NCBI RefSeq assembly: GCF_000949135.2
Contig: NZ_JTAN02000019.1
Location: 992,001 to 1,056,000, forward strand
DNA from: Burkholderia sp. USMB20
GTDB lineage: Bacteria; Pseudomonadota; Gammaproteobacteria; Burkholderiales; Burkholderiaceae
Reading direction: 5' to 3'
DNA: 64,000 bases
The notes beneath the pieces are model-generated. The model was not told the DNA's origin and searched no databases. It saw only the letters and a list, made by a program, of their open reading frames with translations. The number at the start of each line of letters is the position of its first letter. The first letter of the stretch is position 1. Of this stretch, positions 36,638 to 47,110 are shown one piece after another. The translations under genes were made by a program, and so were the position numbers.

Positions 36638-37513
36638 GCACTGTGCGCCGCCGCCGGCAGCGCGCGAGCGGCGGCCGCTGCGGAAAACCGCCGGATCGTC
36701 GTAGAACGCGGGCGCGGCATTCGCTTCGCACCAGCCCGGCACGCCGAGCACCGGCAGCGGCGCGAAATCGCGGCTCGTCAGGTCGCGGGTCGCCAGTTCA
36801 CCGGCGATCCGCGCATCGACATGCGCGGCACGCTGCACGTCGGGCCACGAAAAATAGTCGTCGCCCACTTCGACGATCCATGCGTGCGCGGTGCACGACT
36901 TGTAGGGCGCAACGAGCTTCTCGAGTAGCGCATGGCCGACGAGCCGCGCCTCGCAGCGCGTGCCCCACGCGTCGCGCGCCGCCACCAGCAGCTGCTGCCA
37001 GCTGAAGCCGCGCAGCGCGTCGGCGAGCGTGCGGTCGGCCGTCACGAACAGCGCGGCATTTTCGTCGAACAGCGTCAGCGCATCGCGCAGCGTGCCGCGC
37101 ACCGGCCCGACGCCGCCCGCGGCATCGATCGCCACGGCCTGGCGTGCGTTCAGCGCGGCCTTGGTGCGCGGATACGCGAACCAGACGAGCGCATTGAAGA
37201 AGTCGTGAAGATTGTGGCGGGTCGGGACGCCGCCGGTCGCGGCGATATGGGTTTCGTATGCGATGCCGGGCGGCAGCTCGGCCTGCGGCACGAAGCGCAG
37301 CGGCTTGCCGCGGCCGCTGACTCGGGCATCACCGCGCATTGCGCCGTTCAGTGCGTCGAGCAGCGCGGCCTCGCCGGCGAGCGCGGCCGCCTGAAGCGTG
37401 CGGCCCGGTGCCGCGTAACGCGCGAGCCACGGCGCGGACCAGTCGATCCGCGCGAACGCCGCCGCGCCGCCGCCGGCCGCGTGGCCGGCCGCGCGCGGCG
37501 GCGTGCCGGTCAC
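36635..37513 (-). CDS. DUF3025 domain-containing protein
   Basis: A 292-residue protein of the DUF3025 family (typical sequence [23 protein letters not shown] in the middle and [15 protein letters not shown] near the end). No known function. The GTG start at 37513 overlaps the pyrC stop as GTGA, so it is probably translated by coupling. Its 3' end contains the rnpB promoter. The family often lies beside pyrC in betaproteobacteria. Cytosolic, no membrane segment. Confidence 0.8.
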   Translation of the reverse strand: MTGTPPRAAGHAAGGGAAAFARIDWSAPWLARYAAPGRTLQAAALAGEAALLDALNGAMRGDARVSGRGKPLRFVPQAELPPGIAYETHIAATGGVPTRHNLHDFFNALVWFAYPRTKAALNARQAVAIDAAGGVGPVRGTLRDALTLFDENAALFVTADRTLADALRGFSWQQLLVAARDAWGTRCEARLVGHALLEKLVAPYKSCTAHAWIVEVGDDYFSWPDVQRAAHVDARIAGELATRDLTSRDFAPLPVLGVPGWCEANAAPAFYDDPAVFRSGRRSRAAGGGAQC

Positions 37514-38574
37514 GCGAACTTCCAGCCGATCGATTCGCCGGCGCGCAGCGGCACGACCGGCGTATCGCCCGCGAACACCTCGCGCGGCAGTTCCCAGGTC
37601 TCGCGGCGCAGCGTGATCGTCTCGGTGCTGTGCGGCAGCCCGTAGAAATCGGCGCCGAAGCGGCTGGCGAAATTTTCCAGCTTGTCGAGCGCGCCCGCCT
37701 TGTCGAACGCTTCCGCATACAGCTCGAGCGCGTGCAGCGCCGTGTAGCAGCCCGCGCAGCCGCACGCGGTTTCCTTCGCGTCGCGCGCGTGCGGCGCGCT
37801 GTCGGTGCCGAGGAAGAAGCGCGGGTTGCCCGACGTCGCGGCTTCGACGAGCGCGACGCGGTGCGTTTCACGCTTCAGCACCGGCAGGCAGTAGTAATGC
37901 GGGCGGATCCCGCCGACGAACAGCGCGTTGCGGCTGTACAGCATGTGCTGCGGCGTGATCGTCGCGCCGAGCAGGCCCGGCGCCGCATCGGCGTCGCGCA
38001 CGTAGTCGGCCGCGTCCTTCGTGGTGATGTGCTCGAACACCACCTTCAGGCCGGGGAAATCGCGGCGCAGCGGCGTCATCACGCGGTCGATGAACACCTT
38101 CTCGCGATCGAACATGTCGATCGCCGGATCGGTCACCTCGCCGTGCACGAGCAGCGGCATGCCGGTTTCCTGCATGACCTCGAGCGTCTTCGCGCACTTC
38201 GCGAGATCGCTGACGCCGTGGTCGGAGTTCGTCGTCGCGCCGGCCGGATACAGCTTCACGCCGTGCACGAAGCCGCTGTCGCGCGCGCGGCGGATTTCGT
38301 CGGGCGACGTGTTGTCAGTCAGGTACAGCGTCATCAGCGGCTCGAACGCCATGCCCGCCGGCAGCGCGGCCAGGATTCGCTCGCGATAGGCCTGCGCTTG
38401 CGCGGTGGTCGTGACGGGCGGCTTCAGGTTCGGCATGACGATCGCGCGGGCGAACTGGCGCGCCGTGTGCGGCAGCACCGCGGCCAGCATGTCGCCGTCG
38501 CGCAGGTGCAGGTGCAGGTCGTCGGGACGGGCGAGCGTGAGCGTCGCCGGAGAGGAAGCGTTCGAGGCAGTCAT
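37510..38574 (-). CDS. pyrC: Dihydroorotase
   Basis: A 354-residue zinc amidohydrolase for the third step of pyrimidine synthesis, type II (short) form. Metal ligands are visible in [10 protein letters not shown] (HxH, about residue 22), the carboxylated Lys in [12 protein letters not shown] (about residue 108), His in LLVHGEV and FEHITT, and Asp in [11 protein letters not shown]. The start at 38574 (MTASNASSP) fits relatives. An in-frame ATG at 38604 adds ten residues and cannot be excluded, since neither has a clear Shine-Dalgarno sequence. Confidence 0.94.
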   Translation of the reverse strand: MTASNASSPATLTLARPDDLHLHLRDGDMLAAVLPHTARQFARAIVMPNLKPPVTTTAQAQAYRERILAALPAGMAFEPLMTLYLTDNTSPDEIRRARDSGFVHGVKLYPAGATTNSDHGVSDLAKCAKTLEVMQETGMPLLVHGEVTDPAIDMFDREKVFIDRVMTPLRRDFPGLKVVFEHITTKDAADYVRDADAAPGLLGATITPQHMLYSRNALFVGGIRPHYYCLPVLKRETHRVALVEAATSGNPRFFLGTDSAPHARDAKETACGCAGCYTALHALELYAEAFDKAGALDKLENFASRFGADFYGLPHSTETITLRRETWELPREVFAGDTPVVPLRAGESIGWKFA

Positions 38575-38776
38575 AGGAGGCGTCGTGAGGAACGGGCTGG
38601 CCATCTGCGGGGCCGGAACGCGCGTGTGCGGGCCGACTGACGGCAAACCGCAACACGGGGCCTTCGGCCGGCGGAATCCGCTTTTTACCGCTCAAGGCTC
38701 GGTGATATGCTAGAAGCCACATTGTACCGGGGTTCACCCGGTTGGTTACCCTGCTTCCGCCCCCGCCCCAAGTAAA

Positions 38777-39691
38777 ATGTGCCAACTCCTAGGAATGAAC
38801 TGCGCCGCGCCGACGGACGTCACATTCTCCTTCACAGGTTTCGCGGCCCGGGGCGGCCTCACCGATCACCATGCCGACGGCTGGGGGATCGCGTTCTTCG
38901 AGGACAAGGCCTGTCGCCTCTTCGTCGACCACCAGGCGTCGGCCACGTCGCCGCTCGCCGAAATGGTCAAGCGCTACCCGATCAAGTCCAAGAACACGAT
39001 CGCGCACATCCGCAAGGCCACGCAAGGCCACATCCTGCTCGAGAACAGCCACCCGTTCATGCGCGAGCTGTGGGGGCGGCACTGGATCTTCGCGCATAAC
39101 GGCGATCTGCAGGAGTACGAACCCGATCTCGACGGCAGCGTCTACCACCCGGTCGGCACCACCGACAGCGAGAAGGCGTTCTGCGTGCTGATGCAGGGGC
39201 TGCGCGAAGCGTTCCCCGGCGCGCAGCCGCCGTTGCCGGAGCTGTTCGAGCGCGTCGGCGAGCTGACGCGCGACATCACCGATCACGGCGTGTTCAACTT
39301 CCTGATGTCGAACGGCCAGGCCCTCTTCGCGCACTGCTCGACGCGGCTGCACTACCTCGTGCGGCGCTGGCCGTTCTCGACCGCGCATCTGGTCGACGAA
39401 GACCTGTCGATCGACTTCGCGAAATACACGACGCCCGAGGATCGCGTCGCGGTGATCGCCACGCAGCCGCTGACCGACAACGAAATCTGGACCTCGTTCG
39501 AACCGGGCGAGCTGATCATGTTCCAGTGCGGCGACGTCGCCGCGCGGATGCAGATTCCGGTGCCCGAGTGCGTGCTCGAGAAACTGCGCAACCCGGCGCT
39601 CGACGCGTCGGCGTCCGCGCCGTGCGGTACGCAGCACGCCGCACTCGCGGCCGGCGCCGACGGCGATTCCGAGGACTCGATCGATTTCTGA
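38777..39691 (+). CDS. Class II glutamine amidotransferase (YafJ-like)
   Basis: A 304-residue Ntn-hydrolase whose Cys2 (MCQLLGMNC) would be the N-terminal nucleophile after Met removal. HADGWGIAFFED, HIRKATQG and WIFAHNGDLQEYEP are typical of GATase type 2 proteins such as E. coli YafJ. Such proteins release ammonia from glutamine or cleave gamma-glutamyl bonds; no partner synthase domain is present, so the reaction is unknown. The last ~40 residues are Ala/Gly-rich. Divergent from pyrC. Confidence 0.85.
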   Translation: MCQLLGMNCAAPTDVTFSFTGFAARGGLTDHHADGWGIAFFEDKACRLFVDHQASATSPLAEMVKRYPIKSKNTIAHIRKATQGHILLENSHPFMRELWGRHWIFAHNGDLQEYEPDLDGSVYHPVGTTDSEKAFCVLMQGLREAFPGAQPPLPELFERVGELTRDITDHGVFNFLMSNGQALFAHCSTRLHYLVRRWPFSTAHLVDEDLSIDFAKYTTPEDRVAVIATQPLTDNEIWTSFEPGELIMFQCGDVAARMQIPVPECVLEKLRNPALDASASAPCGTQHAALAAGADGDSEDSIDF

Positions 39692-40336
39692 GCGCGCCGC
39701 GCCGCCGCCGGGCGCGCCCTTCGTGCGTTGCGCTGTTCCGCCAGCGTCGCGGCCCGGCGAACCCGCGTCATGGTCGGATCGTCGAACCACGCATCCGGCG
39801 CCCGGCATCCGCCGATGATTGCCCGCATTGAAAATCTCCCCCGACAACTCCATTCAGGCTGCCCTTTCAAGCACGCGTGCGTCGCCACACGACATTCACT
39901 TTTATTTAATTAATTTTCAAGTGAAAATGATTAACCGTCGAAACAAATAAAACAAGACATTCTAAACCGGACAATCCGCAAGCCTCAGCTTAAAGCAAAA
40001 TCCCCACGCCTATCGTGCGCCAGCCTACCGAACCGGCGCTTCCACCTGTTCTATAAAAAATCCACCAAGCCCTTACCCACAAAGGCTTTCAGTTCGATTA
40101 CCCACACAACTCAGAAATACCACTCAATACCGTTACCATCCCCACATTTCCTGATTTTTTTGAAAATCGCCCGCCCCGCCAATTAGTAGACTCGCTCCAT
40201 CTTCGGTGTAACGAAACCCGACCGGCGCGTCATGCAGCCACGGCTGCCGCATGTCCATTCGCGTCACGCGGCACCGTGGAATGCGCATTCGCCGCATGCG
40301 GCGAATAACACGTCAAAACAAGAAAGAGGGCATGTC
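39692..40336 (+). other. A+T-rich intergenic leader before the autotransporter
   Basis: 645 bases without a credible gene. From about 39890 to 40200 the composition falls far below the genome average in G+C, with tracts such as TTTATTTAATTAATTTTC. A perfect seven-base inverted repeat (ATTTTCA/TGAAAAT) lies at 39913-39928. It probably holds the autotransporter promoter and binding sites for silencers or activators; I cannot assign a definite -35/-10 pair. Confidence 0.6.
39913..39928. promoter_or_regulatory. Palindrome ATTTTCA-AG-TGAAAAT
   Basis: Perfect seven-base arms with a two-base spacer, in the A+T-rich region about 410 bases before the autotransporter start. Candidate operator; regulator unknown. 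Confidence 0.4.
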
Positions 40337-43300
40337 GTGAATCACTCATTTCGATCGATCTGGAGCGACGCCGCCGGCTGCTGGGTCGCGGTCGCGGAAA
40401 CGACACGGGCGCGCGGCAAGCGTTCAGGCCGCGAATCGGGCGCAAGCACCCGCGCCGGCCGCACGGCGATCCGCCGCTCGCCGCTGCGCGTCGCCGCGCT
40501 CGGTGCCGCGCTGGTCGCGCTGTCGGCCGGCTCCGCGTACGGGTCGAGCTGCGGCGACGGTTCGGCAGTCGCGAGCGGCGGCAGCTGCGCGCTGGGCAGC
40601 GTCAGCCCGACCGTGAACGACAACCTGGCCGGCGCCGCGACCGTGTCCGGCGGCGACGCGGTCGGCGTGACGGGCGCATGGACGGCGCAGAACAGCGGCG
40701 ACGCAGGCTACACGCGCATCCCGTTCGGCACGACGACGATCGTGTCGGGAAATCCGGATCAGCCGCTGGTGTCGCTCGGCGGCAAGACGCAAAACATCGG
40801 CACGCCCGACACGATCACGGGCACCCATACGTCGGTCGCCACCTACGACTCGTCCGCGTTCTCCGCGTCGACGGTCGGCACGACCGACGTGCCCGTCTAC
40901 CGCGACGTCAACGGCGACCAGTACGTGAACACGCGGATCGGCACCGTCGACCGTTCCGGCGGCACGCTGAACGTGTCGATCGGCAATCCCGCCAACGCGC
41001 CCGGCTCGGCCGGCAACGCAATCACGATGGCCGCGAAGCAGACGGACCTCACCGTCGCGGACGGGACGGGCGCCACCCCGAGCGTCGTCAACTGGAATTC
41101 ACGCAACCAGGTCTGGTTCACCACCGGCGACTACCTCGCGAGCGGCGGCTCCGTCGGCAACCTCCAGCTCGACGTGCCGGCCTATGCGGGCACCTTCACC
41201 GCGTTCGACGGCAGCACGTGGACCGTCAGCGACGCCGCGTCGCTCGCCGCCTACAACGACTTCCTCGTGCGTTCGGTCCGGAGCGGCGCGCTCGGCTCGC
41301 AGGCCGCGTACGACACCGCGTTCGGCCAGGCCGTCACGTTCTCGAAGGAGACCTTCCAGTACGCGAACAGCGTGTCCGCCGGCGACAAGAACACGCTGCC
41401 GATCGATCACCTGTCGGCAATGCACGGCACCGGCGCGAACGCGACGCTGCAGATCGGCAAGGACGGCCAGATCGACTTCCGCGGCACCAACACGATCGCA
41501 TCGAGTTCGGCCGTCCTCGCGGAAAACGGCGCGCACTTCGTCAACGACGGCAGCCTGTCGGGTGATTTCACGCTGGTGCGCCTGCTGAGCGGCGCGAGCG
41601 GCGTCAACAATGGCGTGATCTCGTCCGGCTACGCGTCCGGCGACAATTTCGACACGAGCAGCGGCACGCCGCCCGACAACTTCGGGTTCCATGCGTACAC
41701 CGAGGGCAACGGCGTGTACGCGAACGGCTCGGGCACCTCGTTCGTCAACCACGGCGTGATGAACGTCGGCGCATGGACGCTCGCCGGCGACCGCCCCGAC
41801 CTGCAGAACTACGCGGTGGCCGTGACGGGCGGCGCGAACGCGTCGAACGCCGGTACGATCAACGTCGGCGTCAACGCGACGACGCTCGACAGCCAGGTGA
41901 TCGGCGGCTTCGCGGCGGGCGGCACCTTCACGAACGCGGCCGGCGGCACGATCTATCTCGGCCGCGCGGCCCAGTACGGGCCGGGGGCGGCGGCGAACGA
42001 CGTCGCGCTGTCCGCGCATGCGTACGGGATCCTGCTCGGCGCGTCGGGCACCGCCAGCAACCTCGGCTCGATCGTGATCGGCTCGCAGACGCAGAACGGC
42101 GCCGGGATGGCGAGCATCGGCTCGTCGTCCGGCACGCTGCGCAACGCGGGCACGATCGTCGTGAACGGCGCGGCGCCCGGCACGCCGTTCGCCAACGTCG
42201 GCATGCTCGCGGCCAACACGGCCGCGACCGTGACCAACACCGGCACGATCACGCTGAACGGCGTGAACGGCATCGGCATCATGGTGGTCGGCACCGGCTC
42301 GACCCCGACGGCCGCAACGTCGACCGGCACGATCAACGTGGCCGGCGGGCTCGATCCGGCATCGGACACGCGCAACTACGGCGTGTGGGCCGAAGGGCCG
42401 CGCGCGAAGGCCACGGTCGACGGCGCGCTCAACCTGACGGGTACTGGCGCGATCGGCGTCCATGCGCGCTCGGGCGCGACGATCAACGTCGACGCGAACG
42501 CGGTGCCCCACTTCATGTCGGGTACGAACCAGATCGGCTTCTATGCGTATGGCGCAGGCTCGAAGATCAATGTCGCCGCGCAGCACCTGAGCGTCGATAC
42601 CGACGATTCGACCCTGTTCCGCATGGCGGGCGGCGCGGCCTATACGGGAGCATCGGCCGCCGGCACGCTGACGACGGACGTCAACGGCCAGCGCGCGCGC
42701 GGCGTGCTCGCGACCGGTGCCGGCACGACGCTGTCCACCGGCCACGCCACCTACAACGTCAACGGCGCGAACGGCATCGCGGTAGCAGTCGAAGGCGGCG
42801 CGAAGGGCACGATCGACTCGGGCGCGACCATCAACCTGAATGCGGCCGGCGCGATCGCGGGCGTCGTCGACGGCCAGGCGCACGACCTCGCCAGCGCGAA
42901 TGCCGGCGCGCCGGTCGCGACGACGCTGACCAACGATGCCGCGGTCACCTCGTCGACCGCTGGCGTGACGGGTTTCGTCGCGCAGAACCTCGGCACGCTC
43001 GATAACCGCGACACGGTGCTGCTGAGCGGCGCAGGCTCGACGGGCGTCGTGGTCGGCACGCTCGGCACCGTGAACAACGCGTCGGCGATCCGCGTGGCCA
43101 ACGGCACCGGCGCGCTCGTGCAGGGCGCGTCGGCGACGCTCGCCAACGCGGGCACGATCGAGGCCGACGACGGCGTCGCGGGCGTGCACCTGACCGGCAC
43201 GGGTGCGTCGGTCGCGCTGTCGGGCGCGGGCACCGTCGTCGCGAACGGCAGCGCCGACGGCGTGCTGATCGACTCGACCGTCTCGAACGGCGGGATCGCG

Positions 43301-45583
43301 GCCGGCGCGACGTCGATCGCGGCGGGCGGAGCCGGCAAGGGTATCGACAACCTCGGCACGAACACGACGATCGCGCTGTCGGGCACGCAGATCGGCACGA
43401 CCGGCAATGGCGCCGACGGGCTGTCGTCGACGGGCACGGGCGCGCGCATCGCGACCGACGCGGCGACCGTCGTACGCACCGCCGGCGACAACGCACGCGG
43501 CCTCTTCGTGACGGGCGCGGATTCGACGCTCGCGGCCGACGGCACGACCGTCGCGACGACCGGCGCCGGCGCGCATGCGATCGTCGCGGGCAGCGGCGCG
43601 ACCGTGTGGCTGTCGGGCACGAAGGTCTCTGCGGCGGGCGCGGCAGCCGACGGTCTCGTCGCCCACAACGGCGGCCGTATCGGCGACACGGGTTCGTCGC
43701 TCGCGAGCGCGGCCGGCAACGGCGCGACCGTCGACGGCGGCGGCGTGCTCGCGCTGACGGGCACGACGCTCAAGGGCGCGACGGCCGGCGTCATGAGCAC
43801 GGACACGCTCGCGACCGGCGCGACGAGCTCGGTGCGCGTCGACGGCGGCAGCGTCGCGTCCGTCGCCGGGCCGGCGTTCGCCGCACGCGGCGGCAGCGTC
43901 GACATCGCGGTGCGCAACGGCACCGTCGTGACGGCCGGCAACGGCACGCTGCTTGACCTCGCGAACGGCAGCACCGCGACCTTCAACGCATCGGCCGTGA
44001 ATCTCGCCGGCGACATCGTGTCGGACGCGTCGAGCACCGGCAACGTGTTCCTGACGAACGGCACGACCCTGACCGGCACGATCGACCCGGTCGCGCTGAG
44101 CGTCGACGGCTCGAGCACGTGGCACATGACCGGCAGCTCCGTGCTGAGCAGCCTGAACAACGCGGGCCTGGTCGCGTTCGCCGCGCCGTCCGGTTCACCG
44201 ACGGCCGCCGGCAGCTACCGGACGCTGACGACCGGCAGTTACGTCGGCAACGGCGGCACGATCGCGCTGAACACCTACCTCGGCGCCGACGCATCGCCGA
44301 CCGACCGGCTGATCGTGAACGGCGGCACCGCGAGCGGCACGACCGGGCTGAAAATCGCGAACACGGCCGGCACCGGCGCGCAGACGACGGGCGACGGGAT
44401 TCCGGTGGTCGTCACGGCCAATGGCGGCACGACGACCGCGTCGGCGTTCCATCTCGCGGGCCCCGTACAGGCCGGCGCGTACGAATACCGTCTCTACCGC
44501 GGCGGACAGGGCGATGCGAACGGCTGGTACCTGCGCTCGCAACTGGACCCGACGGACCCCGGCGATCCGGTCGGCCCGTCCGTCATCGAGGGCGGCGACA
44601 ACGGCGGCAATCTCGCGTACCGTCCTGGCGTCGCGGGTTATGCGATGACGCCGCTGCTGAACGCCGACTACGGCTTCTCGACGCTTGGCAAGCTGCACGA
44701 GCGCGTCGGCGACATCTACAACCTCGAGAAGCAGGCGCCGGGCAACCGCGACGGCGTGTGGGGCCGCATCGGCGGACAGAGCCTCGACGCGAACGCGGGC
44801 CGCTTCGCGGCCGACGAGCGCACGTTCTTCGCGCAGTTCGGCAAGGACTGGACGCTCGACCAGGCGCCCGCCGGCGGCAGCACGCATGCGGGCGTGACGG
44901 CGAGCATCGGCGTCGCGAACGCGAGCTTCAGCGACACGGCACGCGCCGACGCGGCCGGGCTGTCGACGTCGACGGGCTCGGTCGAGATGCACGCGCAGAG
45001 CGTCGGCGGCTACTGGACGCGCTACCTGTCCGACGGCACCTACTTCGACAGCGTCGGCCAGGTCACGCACTACGGCAACCGCTATCGCGACAGCTACGGC
45101 AACGAGGCCTCGCAGAACGGCTTCGGCATCGCGCTGTCGCAGGAGGTCGGCAAGTCGTTCGGGATCGGCGGCACGCCGATCGCGGTCGAGCCGCAGGCGC
45201 AGCTGATGTACCAGTACCTGAAGCTGAACGGGTTCAACGACAACGTATCGGCCGTGTCGGGCACGACGACCCACGCGCTGCGCGGACGCGTCGGCGTGCG
45301 CGTCTTCCGGCCGAACCTCGACGCGAACGCGGGCGGCGGCGCCGCGACACCGTACTTCACGGCCGACGTGCTGCACGACTTCCTGTCGCCGGGCCAGACC
45401 GTCGTCGGCGGCACGCCGTTCGCGACACACCTGGGCCGCACCTGGTACGAGCTCGGCCTCGGCGTGACCGCGGGCTTCGGCAAGTCGGGCGCGTTGTACG
45501 CGAACGTGAAATATGCGCGCAACATCGGCGGCGATTACCGGCGCGGCGTGACCGGGCAGGTCGGCTACCGCTACAGCTGGTAA
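40337..45583 (+). CDS. Autotransporter (type Va) with ESPR signal peptide
   Basis: A 1748-residue secreted protein. The GTG start at 40337 begins the extended signal peptide region (NHSFRSIWSDAAGCWVAVAE), followed by a basic stretch and a hydrophobic core (LRVAALGAALVALSAG). Cleavage is likely near residue 67-70. The passenger (about 75-1360) is a low-complexity beta-helix rich in Gly, Ala, Thr and Asn with repeated NAGTI and GTG-type turns. Near residue 1425 the autochaperone/linker leads to a C-terminal beta-barrel (about 1470-1748) ending YRYSW with the aromatic residue needed for BAM insertion. The barrel displays the passenger outside. Likely an adhesin; no protease triad seen. Confidence 0.9.
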   Translation: MNHSFRSIWSDAAGCWVAVAETTRARGKRSGRESGASTRAGRTAIRRSPLRVAALGAALVALSAGSAYGSSCGDGSAVASGGSCALGSVSPTVNDNLAGAATVSGGDAVGVTGAWTAQNSGDAGYTRIPFGTTTIVSGNPDQPLVSLGGKTQNIGTPDTITGTHTSVATYDSSAFSASTVGTTDVPVYRDVNGDQYVNTRIGTVDRSGGTLNVSIGNPANAPGSAGNAITMAAKQTDLTVADGTGATPSVVNWNSRNQVWFTTGDYLASGGSVGNLQLDVPAYAGTFTAFDGSTWTVSDAASLAAYNDFLVRSVRSGALGSQAAYDTAFGQAVTFSKETFQYANSVSAGDKNTLPIDHLSAMHGTGANATLQIGKDGQIDFRGTNTIASSSAVLAENGAHFVNDGSLSGDFTLVRLLSGASGVNNGVISSGYASGDNFDTSSGTPPDNFGFHAYTEGNGVYANGSGTSFVNHGVMNVGAWTLAGDRPDLQNYAVAVTGGANASNAGTINVGVNATTLDSQVIGGFAAGGTFTNAAGGTIYLGRAAQYGPGAAANDVALSAHAYGILLGASGTASNLGSIVIGSQTQNGAGMASIGSSSGTLRNAGTIVVNGAAPGTPFANVGMLAANTAATVTNTGTITLNGVNGIGIMVVGTGSTPTAATSTGTINVAGGLDPASDTRNYGVWAEGPRAKATVDGALNLTGTGAIGVHARSGATINVDANAVPHFMSGTNQIGFYAYGAGSKINVAAQHLSVDTDDSTLFRMAGGAAYTGASAAGTLTTDVNGQRARGVLATGAGTTLSTGHATYNVNGANGIAVAVEGGAKGTIDSGATINLNAAGAIAGVVDGQAHDLASANAGAPVATTLTNDAAVTSSTAGVTGFVAQNLGTLDNRDTVLLSGAGSTGVVVGTLGTVNNASAIRVANGTGALVQGASATLANAGTIEADDGVAGVHLTGTGASVALSGAGTVVANGSADGVLIDSTVSNGGIAAGATSIAAGGAGKGIDNLGTNTTIALSGTQIGTTGNGADGLSSTGTGARIATDAATVVRTAGDNARGLFVTGADSTLAADGTTVATTGAGAHAIVAGSGATVWLSGTKVSAAGAAADGLVAHNGGRIGDTGSSLASAAGNGATVDGGGVLALTGTTLKGATAGVMSTDTLATGATSSVRVDGGSVASVAGPAFAARGGSVDIAVRNGTVVTAGNGTLLDLANGSTATFNASAVNLAGDIVSDASSTGNVFLTNGTTLTGTIDPVALSVDGSSTWHMTGSSVLSSLNNAGLVAFAAPSGSPTAAGSYRTLTTGSYVGNGGTIALNTYLGADASPTDRLIVNGGTASGTTGLKIANTAGTGAQTTGDGIPVVVTANGGTTTASAFHLAGPVQAGAYEYRLYRGGQGDANGWYLRSQLDPTDPGDPVGPSVIEGGDNGGNLAYRPGVAGYAMTPLLNADYGFSTLGKLHERVGDIYNLEKQAPGNRDGVWGRIGGQSLDANAGRFAADERTFFAQFGKDWTLDQAPAGGSTHAGVTASIGVANASFSDTARADAAGLSTSTGSVEMHAQSVGGYWTRYLSDGTYFDSVGQVTHYGNRYRDSYGNEASQNGFGIALSQEVGKSFGIGGTPIAVEPQAQLMYQYLKLNGFNDNVSAVSGTTTHALRGRVGVRVFRPNLDANAGGGAATPYFTADVLHDFLSPGQTVVGGTPFATHLGRTWYELGLGVTAGFGKSGALYANVKYARNIGGDYRRGVTGQVGYRYSW

Positions 45584-45636
45584 CGCCCGACGCGACGCCC
45601 CGTCCACTGCCATCGGCGGGCGACGGGCAGCCCGCG

Positions 45637-45674
45637 AAAAAAACCGCCCGGTGTTCAGCCGGGCGGTTTTTTTC
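45637..45674. terminator. Bidirectional terminator after the autotransporter and gltL
   Basis: AAAAACCGCCCGG / CCGGGCGGTTTTT with loop TGTTCAG, A-run and T-run on both sides; it separates two convergent genes. Confidence 0.92.
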
Positions 45675-45710
45675 ATCGGCGTGCATGCGGCACACGCGCT
45701 GCACGAACGC

Positions 45711-46436
45711 TCAGTGCAGGATTTTCGCGAGGAAGTCCTTCGCGCGATCCGACTTCGGATTCGAGAAGAAATCGTCCTTGCGGTCGTCCTCGACGATCGC
45801 GCCCTTGTCCATGAAGATCACGCGATGCGCGACCTTCTTCGCGAAGCCCATCTCGTGCGTGACGACCATCATCGTCATGCCTTCCTGCGCGAGTTCGACC
45901 ATCACGTCGAGCACTTCGTTGATCATCTCGGGATCGAGCGCGGACGTCGGCTCGTCGAACAGCATCGCGATCGGGTCCATCGACAGCGCGCGCGCGATCG
46001 CGACCCGCTGCTGCTGGCCGCCCGACAGCTGGCCCGGAAACTTGTGCGCATGCGCCTTCAGGCCGACGCGATCGAGCAGCTTCATGCCCTTCTCGGCCGC
46101 TTCGTCCTTGCCGCGGCCGAGCACCTTGACCTGCGCGAGCGTCAGGTTCTCGGTGATCGACAGGTGCGGGAACAGCTCGAAATGCTGGAACACCATCCCG
46201 ACCTTCGAGCGCAGCTTCGACAGGTTCGTCTTCTTGTCGCCGACCGACTGGCCGTTCACGAGGATCTCGCCCTGCTGGAACGGCTCGAGGCCGTTCACGG
46301 TCTTGATCAGCGTCGACTTGCCCGAGCCGGACGGGCCGCACACGACCACCACCTCACCCTTCTTGACCTCGGTCGTGCAATCGGTGAGGACCTGAAACTG
46401 GCCGTACCACTTGGAAACGTTCTTGATGGAAATCAT
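45711..46436 (-). CDS. gltL: Glutamate/aspartate ABC transporter ATP-binding protein
   Basis: A 241-residue ABC ATPase of the polar amino acid type. Walker [13 protein letters not shown] (about residue 34), Q-loop [10 protein letters not shown], signature [15 protein letters not shown], Walker [14 protein letters not shown] and H-loop VTHEM are all intact. It powers the GltJK permease. Its ATG overlaps the gltK stop (ATGA). Fourth gene of gltIJKL. Confidence 0.93.
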   Translation of the reverse strand: MISIKNVSKWYGQFQVLTDCTTEVKKGEVVVVCGPSGSGKSTLIKTVNGLEPFQQGEILVNGQSVGDKKTNLSKLRSKVGMVFQHFELFPHLSITENLTLAQVKVLGRGKDEAAEKGMKLLDRVGLKAHAHKFPGQLSGGQQQRVAIARALSMDPIAMLFDEPTSALDPEMINEVLDVMVELAQEGMTMMVVTHEMGFAKKVAHRVIFMDKGAIVEDDRKDDFFSNPKSDRAKDFLAKILH

Positions 46437-47110
46437 CTTGTGACCTTTTTCTGGAGACCTTTGACGAGGGCAGACGCCACCGAGCAAACCACGAAATAGC
46501 ATGCGCCCGCGAACAGGACCATCTCGACGGTCGTGCCGTCGCGATCGCCGACGTTGGCGGCCGTGCGGAAGAAGTCCGCGAGACTGATCACGTACACGAG
46601 CGACGTATCCTGGAACAGGACGATCGCCTGCGTGAGCAGCAGCGGCACCATCGCGCGGAACGCCTGCGGCAGGATCACGAGGCGCATCGCCTGCGCGTAG
46701 TTCATGCCGAGCGCGAACGCGGCGTTGACCTGCCCGCGCGGCACCGCCTGGATGCCGGCGCGGATGATCTCGGAATAATACGCGGCTTCGAACAGCGAGA
46801 ACGCGACCATCGCCGACGCGAGGCGAATGTCGATCGTCGGCGACAGCCCGAGCACGCCCTGCAGCACCTGCGGCACGATCAGGAAGAACCACAGCAGCAC
46901 CATCACGAGCGGGATCGAGCGGAACACCGTCACGTACGCCTTCGCGAACCACGCGAGCGGCTTCACGCCCGACAGCCGCAGCAGCGCGAGCAACGTGCCC
47001 CAGACGATGCCGACGACGATCGCGATCAGCGTGATCTTGAACGTGACGATCGCCCCCGTCCACAGCGTCGGTATTGCGCCGGGAATACTACTCCAGTCGA
47101 ACTGATGCAT
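46433..47110 (-). CDS. gltK: Glutamate/aspartate ABC transporter permease GltK
   Basis: A 225-residue inner-membrane permease with about five helices and the EAA loop ([18 protein letters not shown]) that docks on the ATPase. The start at 47110 ([19 protein letters not shown]) overlaps the gltJ stop in TGATG, and the stop overlaps gltL. Typical of the HisM/GltK family. Confidence 0.92.
   Translation of the reverse strand: MHQFDWSSIPGAIPTLWTGAIVTFKITLIAIVVGIVWGTLLALLRLSGVKPLAWFAKAYVTVFRSIPLVMVLLWFFLIVPQVLQGVLGLSPTIDIRLASAMVAFSLFEAAYYSEIIRAGIQAVPRGQVNAAFALGMNYAQAMRLVILPQAFRAMVPLLLTQAIVLFQDTSLVYVISLADFFRTAANVGDRDGTTVEMVLFAGACYFVVCSVASALVKGLQKKVTR

Noticed and set aside
41099..44125. Thousand-codon open frame antisense to the autotransporter
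   Set aside because: It is Arg/Ala-rich with no domain, a by-product of G+C-rich codon use on the real strand.
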